Below are positions 9,097-18,271 of a stretch of DNA of 64,000 nt, one piece after another (the stretch's first letter is position 1; each line of letters starts with the position of its first letter). A program made the position numbers and the translations under genes. Source of the stretch: Chitinophaga pinensis (GTDB lineage Bacteria > Bacteroidota > Bacteroidia > Chitinophagales > Chitinophagaceae); contig LR632930.1 in assembly GCA_902167325.1 (NCBI GenBank), positions 868,001 to 932,000 on the forward strand. Reading direction: 5' to 3'. The notes under the pieces were generated by a model. It had not been told where the DNA came from, ran no database searches, and saw only the letters and a program-made list of their open reading frames with translations.

Positions 9097-9522
9097 ATGA
9101 AACCTAAGTATCTCTTACCTCACTATTACAAGAAAATCGGCTGGTGGATCATGATTCCGGCACTAATTGTCGGTCTTCCCTTTTACACACCATTAGATGG
9201 AGATTCATTTGCCCCGGCTGGCTGGATCCGGAATTTCTTTGGCGAGTCGCTGGAAGAAATAACCATGTTCCTCTTGTTTGGCGGATTATTGCTCATTTCC
9301 TACAGCCGCGAAAAAGATGAAGATGAATACATCAGCAGGCTTCGGCTCGAATCGTTGCAGATTGCTGTAATTACGAATTATGTTCTCCTTTTGATTGCAT
9401 CCTTAATCTGGCACTGGCTCGATTTCCTCGCGGTAATGATGTACAACATGTTCACCATCCTGATCATCTTCATTATCCGGTTCCATTATCTTCTTTACCG
9501 TCAAAAAAAGGCTGCCGCATGA
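9097..9522 (+). CDS. Small multi-pass membrane protein, partner of the XRE regulator
   Basis: A 141-residue hydrophobic protein with about four predicted transmembrane segments (around 15-32, 54-67, 86-105 and 112-130), with short charged loops such as SREKDEDEYISRLRLE between the second and third. No enzyme motif is seen. Its stop overlaps the start of the XRE gene by four bases (ATGA), so the pair is translationally coupled. Similar membrane-protein/short-XRE pairs are frequent in Bacteroidota and Firmicutes; the membrane member may sense a signal for the DNA-binding member, but that is inference. Confidence 0.75.
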   Translation: MKPKYLLPHYYKKIGWWIMIPALIVGLPFYTPLDGDSFAPAGWIRNFFGESLEEITMFLLFGGLLLISYSREKDEDEYISRLRLESLQIAVITNYVLLLIASLIWHWLDFLAVMMYNMFTILIIFIIRFHYLLYRQKKAAA

Positions 9523-9719
9523 AAAATTTAATTAAGGTAGAGCGGGCGCGAAAAAATCTCACACAGGATGAGCTTGCCCGCCTGACGGGCGTTTCGCGGC
9601 AAACTATCAATACCATCGAATCCAATAAGTACGTTCCTTCCACCATTCTGGCACTGAAAATTGCCAAAGTATTTGAGAAGCCGGTCGAAGAGATTTTTCT
9701 CCTGACCGACGAAGATTGA
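9519..9719 (+). CDS. XRE-family transcriptional regulator (single HTH)
   Basis: A 66-residue protein that is essentially one Cro/CI helix-turn-helix: ARKNLTQDELARLTGVSRQT covers the first and recognition helices and NTIESNKYVPSTILALKIAKVF the remainder. There is no ligand domain. Such minimal XRE proteins (YozG-like) are usually autoregulatory. The three 21-bp repeats upstream of the operon are the likely binding site. Confidence 0.9.
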   Translation: MKNLIKVERARKNLTQDELARLTGVSRQTINTIESNKYVPSTILALKIAKVFEKPVEEIFLLTDED

Positions 9720-9749
9720 TTTTAGTTTATCATCCTTTTTACCTTTCCC

Positions 9750-9785
9750 GGCCGCCGTTGTGTCACTCACTTCGGCGGCTGTTCT
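9750..9785 (+). terminator. Possible terminator after the XRE gene
   Basis: GCCGCCG (751-757) pairs with CGGCGGC (773-779) across a 15-base loop and is followed by TGTTCTTTTCTC. The large loop makes it less certain. Confidence 0.4.
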
Positions 9786-9832
9786 TTTCTCATCTTTTTC
9801 AAAAATTGTACATTAGCATAAATTCCTCCGGT

Positions 9833-10930
9833 ATGCCCAAAAATCCGATACAGCCGATAGCGGACGCCATCAATCCCTTTAAAGTCCGTAAAAAAAGGTT
9901 GATGAATTTTAATCCCGTTACGGCCGTCACCTCCCGCAAACCGGTGGAGAATGTCCGCATAACCATTTACGAATACGATAGTGGATACTTTCATGAAGAA
10001 ATTACCGACCGGGTGGCCGACTGTTTCCGTTTTGCCGAAACCGACACTAAAAAATGGATCAATGTAGACGGCGTTCGTCGTGAAGAAGTGGAGGCAATCT
10101 GCCGGCATTTCAATATCCACTTCCTGCTTATGGAGGATATCATGAGTGAAGGGCAGCGTGCTAAGATGGACGAGATTGGCGACAATCTTTTCTGCCTGTT
10201 ACCCATGTGCTATTTTAAACAGGAAAGCTCCTCTGTGGAACTGGAACAGGTTAGTCTGGTATTGGGGAAAAATGTGGTGATCTCTTTCCAGGACGATCCG
10301 AACCGCGATGTTTTTAATCCCATCCGTGAACGACTACGTACAACCGGTACCAAGCTTCGCCTCGCTGGTTCCGATTACTTGCTGTACGCACTGCTCGATA
10401 TCATCGTGGATAACTACTTCCTTGTGATGGATCATCTTGGCGACCGTATCGAACTGATGGAAGATATCATTCCGCGCCAGCCTAATAACAGAACGCTGGC
10501 ACGGGTCAATTATCTCCGGCGCGAACTGATGGAATTCAAGCGGAACATTACTCCTGTCCGTGATGTTATGAACGGGTTGATGAAATCAGAAAACGCACTG
10601 CTGGAAGAAAATACGGAAAAGTATTTCAAAGATGTGCAAGACCACATTATACAGGCGGTAGACCTTGCCGAAAGTTATCGCGATATCGTTATTAACCTGC
10701 AGGAGCTATATCATGCACAGATGAACCAGAAACTCAATGAAGTGATGAAGGTGCTGACGGTAGTTACCACACTCCTCGCTCCTATGACAGTGATCACTGG
10801 TATTTATGGAATGAACTTCGATCACATGCCGGAATTAAAAAACCCCAACGGTTATTTTGTAACCCTTGGGGCGATGATCCTTATTTTCCTTGCAATGATT
10901 GTATTCTTCAGAAAACGGGGATGGTTCTGA
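9833..10930 (+). CDS. corA: CorA-type magnesium/cobalt transporter
   Basis: A 365-residue divalent cation channel of the inner membrane. The long N-terminal cytosolic alpha/beta and coiled helical region is followed by two C-terminal transmembrane helices; the signature YGMNF ends the first (LLAPMTVITGIYGMNFDHMP) and the protein closes with a basic tail (FFRKRGWF), both hallmarks of CorA. The start at 9833 is chosen because translation from there begins with a normal soluble sequence (MPKNPIQPIADA), whereas the upstream extension to 9716 overlaps the XRE stop and looks non-coding. Confidence 0.92.
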   Translation: MPKNPIQPIADAINPFKVRKKRLMNFNPVTAVTSRKPVENVRITIYEYDSGYFHEEITDRVADCFRFAETDTKKWINVDGVRREEVEAICRHFNIHFLLMEDIMSEGQRAKMDEIGDNLFCLLPMCYFKQESSSVELEQVSLVLGKNVVISFQDDPNRDVFNPIRERLRTTGTKLRLAGSDYLLYALLDIIVDNYFLVMDHLGDRIELMEDIIPRQPNNRTLARVNYLRRELMEFKRNITPVRDVMNGLMKSENALLEENTEKYFKDVQDHIIQAVDLAESYRDIVINLQELYHAQMNQKLNEVMKVLTVVTTLLAPMTVITGIYGMNFDHMPELKNPNGYFVTLGAMILIFLAMIVFFRKRGWF

Positions 10931-10939
10931 TTTACTCAG

Positions 10940-11443
10940 TTATTTCTTTTTGTACACCGGAACGGTAGAGCATGGCTCTCCATACATGAGGCTTTTTACA
11001 ACAGGCCGCAGTTTCCGTGTTATTTCCACATATGCACCTTCGGGCACTGCTTTATCTGCACATCCTTTAATGATCACGCGCTGATCGAGGTAACTGTTAG
11101 CATCAATAGCGGCGAGTTTCTCGAGGAATATCGTGTTGCGCAAAGTGGTTTCATCTCCATATGCCACACGTGATGCAACCGGTTCTAGGTAAGCTGCGGG
11201 TAACATATAAGCCCAAAATGGAATAATAGCGTCTGCAGTACAGGTGATGGTAACTGCTTTGCCACGATATTGTTCCCAGTCGTGCGCCTGCAGTGCTGCG
11301 CGGTAATCCTTCTCTTTCAGGATCAGCTCCATGAACAGGTAATCCTTCAGGTCAAAAACGATGATTTCTTCCTGAGGGTAATATTGTTCGAGATCTATAG
11401 TGATAAGCGCACTTTGCGCTACTTTATTAACAATTTCGTCCAT
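10940..11443 (-). CDS. DUF2480 family protein
   Basis: A 167-residue soluble protein matching the Bacteroidota family DUF2480 (PF10652), recognisable from IDLEQYYP.EEI..FDLKDYLF at the N-terminus and the IPFWAYMLPAAYLEP and VIIKGCADK segments. The function of the family is unknown. It converges on corA with only nine bases between the stops and is separated from the next leftward-transcribed gene (the foldase) by a terminator, so it is probably expressed on its own. Confidence 0.88.
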   Translation of the reverse strand: MDEIVNKVAQSALITIDLEQYYPQEEIIVFDLKDYLFMELILKEKDYRAALQAHDWEQYRGKAVTITCTADAIIPFWAYMLPAAYLEPVASRVAYGDETTLRNTIFLEKLAAIDANSYLDQRVIIKGCADKAVPEGAYVEITRKLRPVVKSLMYGEPCSTVPVYKKK

Positions 11444-11494
11444 ACTGCAAATTTACGGATTTTACGGGAAGCAGCCGTTCCTGCCGGGCAGGCA

Positions 11495-11526
11495 CAAAAA
11501 AGGCCGGGCAATTAGCCCGGCCTTTC
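11495..11526 (-). terminator. Terminator of the ppiD-like gene
   Basis: Nine-base stem AGGCCGGGC (501-509) / GCCCGGCCT (515-523) with loop AATTA; the A-run at its left provides the U-tract for leftward transcription from the foldase gene. Confidence 0.85.
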
Positions 11527-11547
11527 TACATATTGAATTTCTTAAAA

Positions 11548-13662
11548 TCAATTGTTGGAGCGGAAGAATTCAGCACGGTTGTCTTTTACGTTGCTGTTTT
11601 TCTTCAATACGCTCTGGAACAGTTGCTGCTGTACCAGTTGTTGCATGCTGCCTTCGAATGCCTGGCGCTGCTGAGTATAATCCGCGGCAGGAGCGTCGGT
11701 ATTGGTGTAATTATTCACATGGATCACAAATACACCTGCCTGACCCTGAATAGGAGCCGATGTTTTGTTGGTACCCCATGCTTTATTGAATGCTGCACCA
11801 ATTACGCGAGGCTCAAAGTTGAGCGCGGGAGCGTAAGAAGTGGAGAAATTAACACCTTCGGCAGTGAGTACGGGTTGATTGGTAGCTTTAGCTGCGGCAT
11901 CGAGGTTAGCAGGAGTTCCGAGCTTTGCAATAATTTGTTCTGCTTTTTTCTGCTTACGCACTTCTGCTTCCACAGTAGGGCGCACTTCGTCGAGCGGAGC
12001 GGTACCTTTTTCGCGGATGCTGGTGAGTACGGCAACTACAAAACGATCTTCCAGTGAAAACACGCGGCTCACTTCATTTTTCTCTGCGCTATAAGCCCAG
12101 TTTACGATTTCGCGTGCAGAGCCAAGGCCCGGCAGTACGAAATCCATCGGCTGGATATTTTCAGCAATTCGCTTGTCAAGACCTTTCTGTTGAATGGTTT
12201 TGTCAAATTTATCGCGGGATGTGTTGGAAGATGCGAATTCGTTTGCTGCAGTAAGCATGTCATTGCTGGAAGAAGAGCTGGCGTCTACACGTTTACCGAG
12301 GTATGCGATTTTCAGGGCAGGGCCAATGTTTTTCTGTTCTGTAATTTTTACCACAGCGTAGCCGATGGGGAGTTTTACAGTTTTCACTTCGCCGGAGGTT
12401 CCGTCAAAAGCGAATTTTTTCACTTCGGCCAGTTCCTGGGGAACATCGGTGTGAGGAGCCAGGGTTACTTCGCCACCATTTTGCTTGGCGCTGGGGTCCT
12501 GGCTGAAAGCGATTGCCAGCGCAGCGATATCACCGCCACCACGTACTACAGATGCAATACTGTCTGCACGGTTTTTAGCGATAGAATCTGCACCCTGTTG
12601 AGCGAAGATCAATACCTGACGCAGTTTCACGGTATCAGCCATGTTTTTGCGCTCCAGCATTTTTGCATATACCACCATGTTACCATCGATATAAGGACCG
12701 AAGGTTCCGCCGGTGGGCAGATCAATGATGGAATCTTTGTTCGGCACGTGGATAGCGCTACGGGAAACAAAACCGTCGTATTGGTTATATTCAGAATTCA
12801 GTTTTACGAATTGCGCTACATCAGGCGTGGTATCCATTTCTGCCTTCAGTTTGTTCAGCTCGGCGAAAGCCGCGGCTGAATCAGAAGGAGTAGGTAACAC
12901 ATCGAAAGATACGTATTCGATCTTACGGCCTTCCGGAACTTCAAACAGGCCTTTGTTATCCTGAATGAATTTATTGAGTTCGGAATCTGTTACTTTAACT
13001 GTGCTGTCTGCGATGGTAACGTAGGGCACCTGAACGTAACTGATATTGGCATTTTTAGCAGCATCTTCTTCCTGTTGCTTAGCCAGCCATTTAGGATAGT
13101 AGATACCTTTATTAATTAAGGAGTAATATTTCACGTTACGCTGGGTCTCCACGATGGCGCGGTCAAAATCCAACAGCTGGGCGCGTATATTAGGATCCTG
13201 TTTGGCGGCCTGGTTAACCTGCTGAATCATGGCAGGGTCAAATTCACCGGTTTGAGGATTCGTGAATTGCTGCCGCACCATAGGGTGAGGATTCTTTGCG
13301 CTGAAAGCATCCTGCAATTCTGCATCGGTAACTACGATGCCAAGGGCAGCGTACTGCTCATCCATGATATTTTCGCTAAGGAAACCATTCCAGGCTTGTT
13401 CACGGAAAATCTGTTGTGCTTCTTCATCGAAAGACTGGCCGGGGTACTGACGCTGCATTTGCTGCGTGGTCATTTCAATCCGGCGCTGGTAATCCGTATT
13501 ACTCAGCTCAACTCCGTTCACCTTGCCTACTACATTAGACTGGCCGAACATGCTGCCTCTGCCAAAAAATACGTCCTGCAATAAAAAGCTCACAATGGCC
13601 AAACAGATCAATACGATGATCCATACAGCGTATTTGTCCCTGATTTTCTGAATAACTGACAT
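11548..13662 (-). CDS. ppiD: PpiD/SurA-like periplasmic peptidyl-prolyl isomerase
   Basis: A 704-residue inner-membrane-anchored foldase. A single transmembrane helix at about 13-33 (WIIVLICLAIVSFLLQDVFF) places the rest in the periplasm. Residues about 40-230 form the SurA-N-like chaperone helical region (GKVNGVELSNTDYQRRIE), and a parvulin rotamase domain lies at about 345-445 (LRQVLIFAQ ... FSQDPSAKQNGGEV ... GYAVVKITE). The architecture is that of PpiD, which assists exit of secreted and outer-membrane proteins from the Sec channel. A good Bacteroidota-type promoter lies directly upstream. Confidence 0.92.
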   Translation of the reverse strand: MSVIQKIRDKYAVWIIVLICLAIVSFLLQDVFFGRGSMFGQSNVVGKVNGVELSNTDYQRRIEMTTQQMQRQYPGQSFDEEAQQIFREQAWNGFLSENIMDEQYAALGIVVTDAELQDAFSAKNPHPMVRQQFTNPQTGEFDPAMIQQVNQAAKQDPNIRAQLLDFDRAIVETQRNVKYYSLINKGIYYPKWLAKQQEEDAAKNANISYVQVPYVTIADSTVKVTDSELNKFIQDNKGLFEVPEGRKIEYVSFDVLPTPSDSAAAFAELNKLKAEMDTTPDVAQFVKLNSEYNQYDGFVSRSAIHVPNKDSIIDLPTGGTFGPYIDGNMVVYAKMLERKNMADTVKLRQVLIFAQQGADSIAKNRADSIASVVRGGGDIAALAIAFSQDPSAKQNGGEVTLAPHTDVPQELAEVKKFAFDGTSGEVKTVKLPIGYAVVKITEQKNIGPALKIAYLGKRVDASSSSSNDMLTAANEFASSNTSRDKFDKTIQQKGLDKRIAENIQPMDFVLPGLGSAREIVNWAYSAEKNEVSRVFSLEDRFVVAVLTSIREKGTAPLDEVRPTVEAEVRKQKKAEQIIAKLGTPANLDAAAKATNQPVLTAEGVNFSTSYAPALNFEPRVIGAAFNKAWGTNKTSAPIQGQAGVFVIHVNNYTNTDAPAADYTQQRQAFEGSMQQLVQQQLFQSVLKKNSNVKDNRAEFFRSNN

Positions 13663-13691
13663 ATAATATATAGTCTGATTTTAAGAGGTAG

Positions 13692-13722
13692 CAAAAATAG
13701 AATAATTTAATTGTAACTGCAA
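13692..13722 (-). promoter_or_regulatory. Bacteroidota-type promoter for the ppiD-like gene
   Basis: On the minus strand TTG (13722-13720), a 20-base spacer, then TATTTTTG (13699-13692), a full match to the TTG-N19/21-TAnnTTTG consensus of the primary Bacteroidota sigma factor. The start codon follows about 30 bases downstream. Confidence 0.7.
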
Positions 13723-13799
13723 AATAGCTTTTATTACCCCAAAAGCCAATACAGTAGAGGGTTTGAGCGGTTTAAGGAGGGGTGGTTTTTATCCTTCAT

Positions 13800-14300
13800 T
13801 CACACATTATCCACATTTCATAAAGTTTTAATGCACAGGTATTGGTTGTTAAAGATCAGGTTTAGACGGCCGCCAATGTACAGTTTCGGTATATTTTTTT
13901 CGCGGAACGGGTGATGCGGTTATCCACAAAATAAGCAATACATCAATATAATCCACAACAAATTGTGTATTAATCGACCCCTAAAACTGAAAATATTAAA
14001 AAAATTGGTAGTGCGGACGATTTCAGAAAAAGGGGCCGCTTTTTCCACAACAGCTGTGTATAACCCTGTTGTTAAGGCTGTTTTTTGTGGGAAAAGCCAC
14101 CATCCCGCGGAGGTAAAACTAAATTTGTTTTTCTGGCCCGATCTGGTCCGGAGATTTCCGATGTGTAAAACCCGATTGTTTTAACACTTTCTTAATACTG
14201 GCCGGCCGAAAAAGTTGTTCAGTAAAATGCTTGTCAACACTGTGGATAAAGCAGCCCAAATTCAGCGTGGGCGCGGAATCTGGTTGTTAATTTCCTGTGA
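13800..14300. other. DnaA-box cluster: candidate replication origin segment
   Basis: This gene-free stretch between the ppiD promoter and nadA holds three perfect DnaA boxes: TTATCCACA at 13807-13815 and 13920-13928, and TGTGGATAA at 14241-14249. One-mismatch boxes lie at 13949-13957 (TAATCCACA), 14041-14049 (TTTTCCACA) and 14055-14063 (TGTGTATAA). An A/T-rich segment at about 13960-14010 could serve as the unwinding element. The cluster, the nearby parS sites and mnmG point to an origin function. No dnaA gene is in view, so this is a candidate only. Confidence 0.5.
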
Positions 14301-14427
14301 ATAGCGCGCAAGAAAATAATAACAACTACATTTGTATCAAGGGGAAAAAACAAGTTTCCCCCAAATTCACACCCCTAATAGTAGTGGGCTTTTCTTCTTT
14401 TTTAAAAAGAAAAATTAATCTATAGCT

Positions 14428-15435
14428 ATGTTTATGGAGTTAACGGAAGCAAAAAAAAATTTGCAGAAAAAGGGATTTCTGGATATAGAGGTGGACGTGC
14501 GCCTGGATCTCTTTGCTGAAATCGAACGCCTTAAAAAGGAAAAAAACGCCATCCTCCTCGCGCACTACTACCAGGAGCCGGATATTCAGGACGTGGCCGA
14601 TTATATAGGCGACAGTTTGGGCCTCAGTCAACAGGCTGCCAAAACTGATGCTGACATCATTGTTTTCGCTGGTGTGCACTTCATGGCGGAAACCGCCAAG
14701 ATCCTCAGTCCGCAGAAAAAAGTACTCCTCCCCGATCTTAAAGCCGGCTGCTCACTGGCCGACAGTGCGCCTCCCGACCTTTTTGCCCGCTTTAAGGCAC
14801 AGTACCCCGATCACCTGGTTATCTCGTATATCAACTGCTCAGCCGGCATTAAAGCGCTTTCCGATATCATTTGTACCAGCTCCAACGCTGAAAAAATCAT
14901 TGAGTCAGTCCCCAGGGACCAGCCGATCATTTTTGCACCTGATCGCAACCTAGGCTCATACCTGGTGAAGAAAACCGGGCGCGACATGGTTTTGTGGAAC
15001 GGTGCCTGTATGGTGCATGAGATTTTTAGCCTCGAGAAAATCACCAAGCTGAAAGTCCGTCACCCTAAAGCCAAGATCATCGCCCACCCCGAATGTGAGG
15101 CTCCCATCCTGGCCATTGCTGATTTCGTGGGTTCTACAACCGGACTGCTGAAATTTACCCAGCGCGACGATGCGAAGGAATACATTGTGGTTACGGAAAC
15201 CGGAATTCTCCATCAGATGCAGAAGGAGAACCCCAACAAGACGTTCATCCCTGCACCACCTAACAATGCCTGTGCCTGCAACGATTGCCCGCATATGAAG
15301 CTTAATACCCTCGAGAAACTGTATTTATGCATGGAGTATGAGCAGCCGGAGATCACAATGGACGAAACACTGCGGATTGCAGCAAAGCGTCCGATCGACC
15401 GAATGCTGGAGATCAGCGCACAAGCCGGACTATAA
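14428..15435 (+). CDS. nadA: Quinolinate synthase
   Basis: Condenses iminoaspartate with dihydroxyacetone phosphate to quinolinate in NAD biosynthesis, using an oxygen-sensitive [4Fe-4S] cluster. The 335-residue protein has the three cluster cysteines: C108 in [10 protein letters not shown]194 in NGACMVHE, and the C-terminal [10 protein letters not shown] group (C282, C284, C287). [20 protein letters not shown] near the N-terminus is the family signature. Start may be M1 (14428) or M3 (14434). A TACATTTG element at 14327-14334 resembles a -7 box, but no matching -33 was seen. nadB is not adjacent; nadD lies far away at 61 kb. Confidence 0.95.
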   Translation: MFMELTEAKKNLQKKGFLDIEVDVRLDLFAEIERLKKEKNAILLAHYYQEPDIQDVADYIGDSLGLSQQAAKTDADIIVFAGVHFMAETAKILSPQKKVLLPDLKAGCSLADSAPPDLFARFKAQYPDHLVISYINCSAGIKALSDIICTSSNAEKIIESVPRDQPIIFAPDRNLGSYLVKKTGRDMVLWNGACMVHEIFSLEKITKLKVRHPKAKIIAHPECEAPILAIADFVGSTTGLLKFTQRDDAKEYIVVTETGILHQMQKENPNKTFIPAPPNNACACNDCPHMKLNTLEKLYLCMEYEQPEITMDETLRIAAKRPIDRMLEISAQAGL

Positions 15436-15456
15436 GTCTTGCTCTTAAAACTTCGT

Positions 15457-15486
15457 AAAACCGCTCTTATTTGGGCGGTTTTTTTA
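15457..15486 (+). terminator. Intrinsic terminator after nadA
   Basis: Stem AACCGCTC (459-466) / GGGCGGTT (473-480) with one G-T pair, followed by a run of seven T. It closes the nadA transcript before the repeat array begins. Confidence 0.85.
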
Positions 15487-15697
15487 TGCCGTAGTGGTTT
15501 ATACCGTGAATTATTGTAGATATATAGTTGACTAAGAATTTTATATATATTATCAACACTGTTCTGTAAAGGCTTTCAGGTTATATTTTTAGAACCGGGC
15601 CTTTTAACTACTGATTTTTACGCATTTAAGGGATAGATTTTTCCACATGAATAACTATTGCTTTTGTCTGGCTCCGGGAACCAATATTTTTGCCGCA

Positions 15698-17354
15698 TTC
15701 TGAGATTCTTTCCCTCATGGGTTTCGGGATTTTTTTGATTTACGAAGTATTGGTTTGAGGATGTCTATCGCGAGGAGATCCGCAGGCCATGATTTTTCTG
15801 AATAGTTTTTCGGAATGGATAAGGTATGTCTAATCGGAGCGAATAGCTAACGGATTAATAGATCCGGTCAGCTGGTTTTACGAAGTGATGTTTCTTTTCG
15901 CCGATGAATTGTTTTGTGTTTTTCTGAGATGATTTTCGGAGTGAGAAAAGTATGTCCGTATGTGAGGAGGAAGAAGTCATACATTCAATTGCCTCCATTG
16001 GGTAATGGAACATATTTATCGCTGAGAGTTATTTTATTTTTCTGAAAGCATTTTCGGACTGGATGAATTATGTCTGATCGCTTCTGATTGGAATGTGTGA
16101 GGTGATAGATTCATACATCATATTTAGTGCGATAATTCTTTATCCACTCCGATTGTTTTTGGGATTGTTTTTTCTGAAAGATTTTTCGGACAGAATTTTT
16201 AGTGTCTTTTCGTTCCTGAAGTTAGAAGAGTGAGTTGATAGATTCACGCTTCATGATTTTGAATGAAGGGCTGCATTGAATGTTTGGAGGTTTTTGGAAT
16301 GGTGTTGTAGCGTTTTCAGATGGATGATGTTTTGTTTCTGCCAGTAGTGTTTTGGCCGATATAGTGATAGATAGATTAGCCAGGATTAACTGCTTGAGAA
16401 GATTCTTCTACCATAAGAATAACGGTATCAGTTTTTGTGAAAGATTATCGGAAGGTGGTGGTAAGTGAATCGGTTTTAAACCGGCTCCTCCTCCCTGATT
16501 GTTTTTCGATGTGTTTAATTTCTGAATGTTTTTCAGACAGAAGAGCTTATGTCTTTACGGAAATGTAATTGGTTTAGGAGGTGATAGATGAATAAGCCAA
16601 TATTTCAAGCAGACAGCTCTTTACTGCTGGAGATCTTTTGGAGTTGCCTGGAGTGGTAATGATGTAGTGTATGAATATCTATATAATATGGAGTGTCATC
16701 TCAATGATGGAGGGATCTTGTGCCGGCATCTCATATATAGTTGTACTGCTTTACATTGAAAATACTTTAAGGCGAATTTTTCTGAATGTGATTCGGACTG
16801 GGAAAGGTATGCCTGTTAGAGTTTGCATGTTGATGTTAATGTAATTGGATGCATTAGTCGTTAGATGCAAGATTTCACACTCCTTTTACATGGATCATTT
16901 TTGGATCGGTTACTCGGTAAATTTTTTGCTGCAGTTATAGTTTGTTGATGTATTTAATGGAGTATATTTTATGATTGAGGGATCATAATAATAATCTCCT
17001 GGAGGCATAACTATCCTGTTTCAAAAAATTTATATGGGATCATTTTTTTCTGAAGCATTTCGGAATAGGATTATTATGTCCAATTATGCAGAGGGATCAA
17101 TTGTTTTAATGAGGGTTCTACAATTGGCAACTGTATTTAATGGCAGGTAGTTTCTTCAACTGAGATGTTTCACTTATTAATTTCTGAATGAATTTTCGGA
17201 CTGGGAATGGTATGTCTGTACTTCAGTGAATGGCATTTGAAAACCATACATTTCATTTTTGCATTTACTGGAGAATAAATACCTAGTCTGTTTGGATGCT
17301 TCATTTAGGCGAATTTTTTCTGAAAGAGTTTTCAGACGGGGGATTTCATGTCTA
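15698..17354 (+). repeat. Decayed tandem array of ~130-bp units with a conserved hairpin
   Basis: No credible gene is present in this 1.7-kb stretch. Instead a core motif (TTTTTCTGAA, short loop, TTTCGGAC, about 12 bases, ATGTCTG) recurs with cores starting near 15793, 15919, 16037, 16168, 16432, 16518, 16776, 17043, 17180 and 17313, plus a degenerate one near 15698. Most gaps are 118-137 bases or about twice that (258-267), and weak copies can be seen near the midpoints of long gaps (about 16304 and 16634). A second box, GGTGATAGATTCAT-like, lies 59-63 bases after the core in at least four units (16099, 16231, 16363, 16578). TCTGAA pairs with TTCGGA, using a G-U pair only on the plus strand; two copies carry TTCAGA, restoring a perfect pair. 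Confidence 0.75.
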
Positions 17355-17365
17355 TAAATGGCATA

Positions 17366-17394
17366 AAAAAAGCCATCTCGGTGAGACGGCTTTT
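17366..17394 (-). terminator. Terminator of feoA
   Basis: AGCCATCTC / GAGACGGCT with loop GGT; the single imperfect pair becomes G-U in the leftward RNA, and the A-run at 17364-17370 gives the U-tract for leftward transcription. Confidence 0.8.
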
Positions 17395-17416
17395 GGATTA
17401 TTTTCTGTTGAACAGG

Positions 17417-17647
17417 TTATTTAGCAACTTCTTCAACCCAGATATGATCTGCTTCAGTTTTGCGAAGGGATAAATTGTATCCGGCAACGATGATAGAGAT
17501 CGGATCTCCCAGTGGAGCTATTTTCTCTACTTTAACTGTTTCCCCCGGAATACATCCCATTTCCATGAGTTTTATATGTAGATCGCTTTTCTCAAATTCC
17601 CGGATTACTGCACTTTTACCAATTGTGAGGGAAGAAAGTTTAATCAT
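17417..17647 (-). CDS. feoA: FeoA-domain protein
   Basis: A 76-residue SH3-like FeoA domain: LSSLTIGKSAVI at the start, MEMGCIPGETVKVEKIAPLGDPI in the middle and a final LSLRKTEADHIWVEEV strand, which is the complete family length. FeoA proteins support ferrous iron uptake through FeoB or act as small regulators. Here feoA is a single-gene unit with its own promoter and terminator; feoB lies about 35 kb away at 52971 and also lacks a neighbouring feoA domain. Confidence 0.9.
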   Translation of the reverse strand: MIKLSSLTIGKSAVIREFEKSDLHIKLMEMGCIPGETVKVEKIAPLGDPISIIVAGYNLSLRKTEADHIWVEEVAK

Positions 17648-17706
17648 AACTATTTGTTGAGCGAGTTTAAAACCAATCTGTGACTACCGTCCCAGCTATT
17701 ACGGGG

Positions 17707-17736
17707 CAAAGGTACCGCTCAACGACCATAATGCAA
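17707..17736 (-). promoter_or_regulatory. Bacteroidota-type promoter for feoA
   Basis: Minus strand: TTG (17736-17734), 19-base spacer, TACCTTTG (17714-17707), an exact consensus match. It predicts a leader of about 50 bases before the feoA start. Confidence 0.7.
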
Positions 17737-17779
17737 AAAAAGCGGTCGGGTCAAATGCTTTTTGGCATAATTTTACAAT

Positions 17780-18211
17780 ATGGCAATCAATTTTACTGCG
17801 CATGAGGTGAAGGTTCACCTTAAAGAGAGGACTAGACTAAAGGTTTTTCTGAAAGATCTGTTTAAGAAGGAAGGACAGGGACTGAACAGTCTCCATTATG
17901 TCTTTTGCTCGGATGAGTATCTTTTGAACCTCAATCAGGAGTTTCTTCAGCACGATACCTATACTGATATTGTTACTTTTGAGCTTTCCGATGATCCGGA
18001 GGTTACTGAGGGAGAGATTTATATAAGCATTGATAGGGTTAAGGAGAATGCCAGGCAGTTTCAGGTAACTGAAGAGTACGAGCTGCATCGGGTTATTTTT
18101 CATGGGGCACTGCACTTATGTGGGTATAAAGATAAATCTAGAAAAGAAGAACTATTGATGCGGAAGAAGGAGGAGGAGAATCTTAACTCCTACTTTGGGG
18201 GAGGTAATTAA
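17780..18211 (+). CDS. ybeY: rRNA maturation endoribonuclease YbeY
   Basis: A 143-residue metal-dependent RNase involved in 16S rRNA 3' processing and ribosome quality control. The UPF0054 core is present: FVFCSDEYLLNLNQEFL-like helix, the YTDIVTF strand, and the metal motif HGALHLCGYKDK with two of the usual three histidines; the third position reads Asp in GYKDK, a form I recall as common in Bacteroidota. Codon use is more A/T-rich than in the flanking 10-15 kb. The stop codon is immediately followed (next base) by a parS palindrome. Confidence 0.92.
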   Translation: MAINFTAHEVKVHLKERTRLKVFLKDLFKKEGQGLNSLHYVFCSDEYLLNLNQEFLQHDTYTDIVTFELSDDPEVTEGEIYISIDRVKENARQFQVTEEYELHRVIFHGALHLCGYKDKSRKEELLMRKKEEENLNSYFGGGN

Positions 18212-18227
18212 TGTTCCACGTGGAACA
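18212..18227. other. parS centromere-like site
   Basis: Perfect 16-bp palindrome TGTTCCACGTGGAACA, matching the ParB-binding parS consensus (TGTTNCACGTGNAACA). It begins on the base after the ybeY stop codon. Confidence 0.85.
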
Positions 18228-18245
18228 TAATCATTTCTTCTATTA

Positions 18246-18271
18246 GGCTCCCGATTGTGGGGGCTTTTTTT
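18246..18271 (+). terminator. Terminator after ybeY
   Basis: GGCTCCC (246-252) pairs with GGGGGCT (259-265), with two G-T pairs and loop GATTGT, followed by a T-run. Confidence 0.7.

Noticed and set aside
12190..12879. Long plus-strand frames across the PpiD-like gene
   Set aside because: They are antisense shadows of a well-supported foldase gene.
13663..14427. tmRNA, RNase P RNA or SRP RNA in the gap before nadA
   Set aside because: I saw none of their conserved core sequences; the gap is better explained by DnaA boxes and promoters.
15698..17354. CRISPR array or retron as an explanation of the repeats
   Set aside because: Repeats are too diverged, spacing of about 130 bases is too long for CRISPR, and no cas or reverse transcriptase gene is near.
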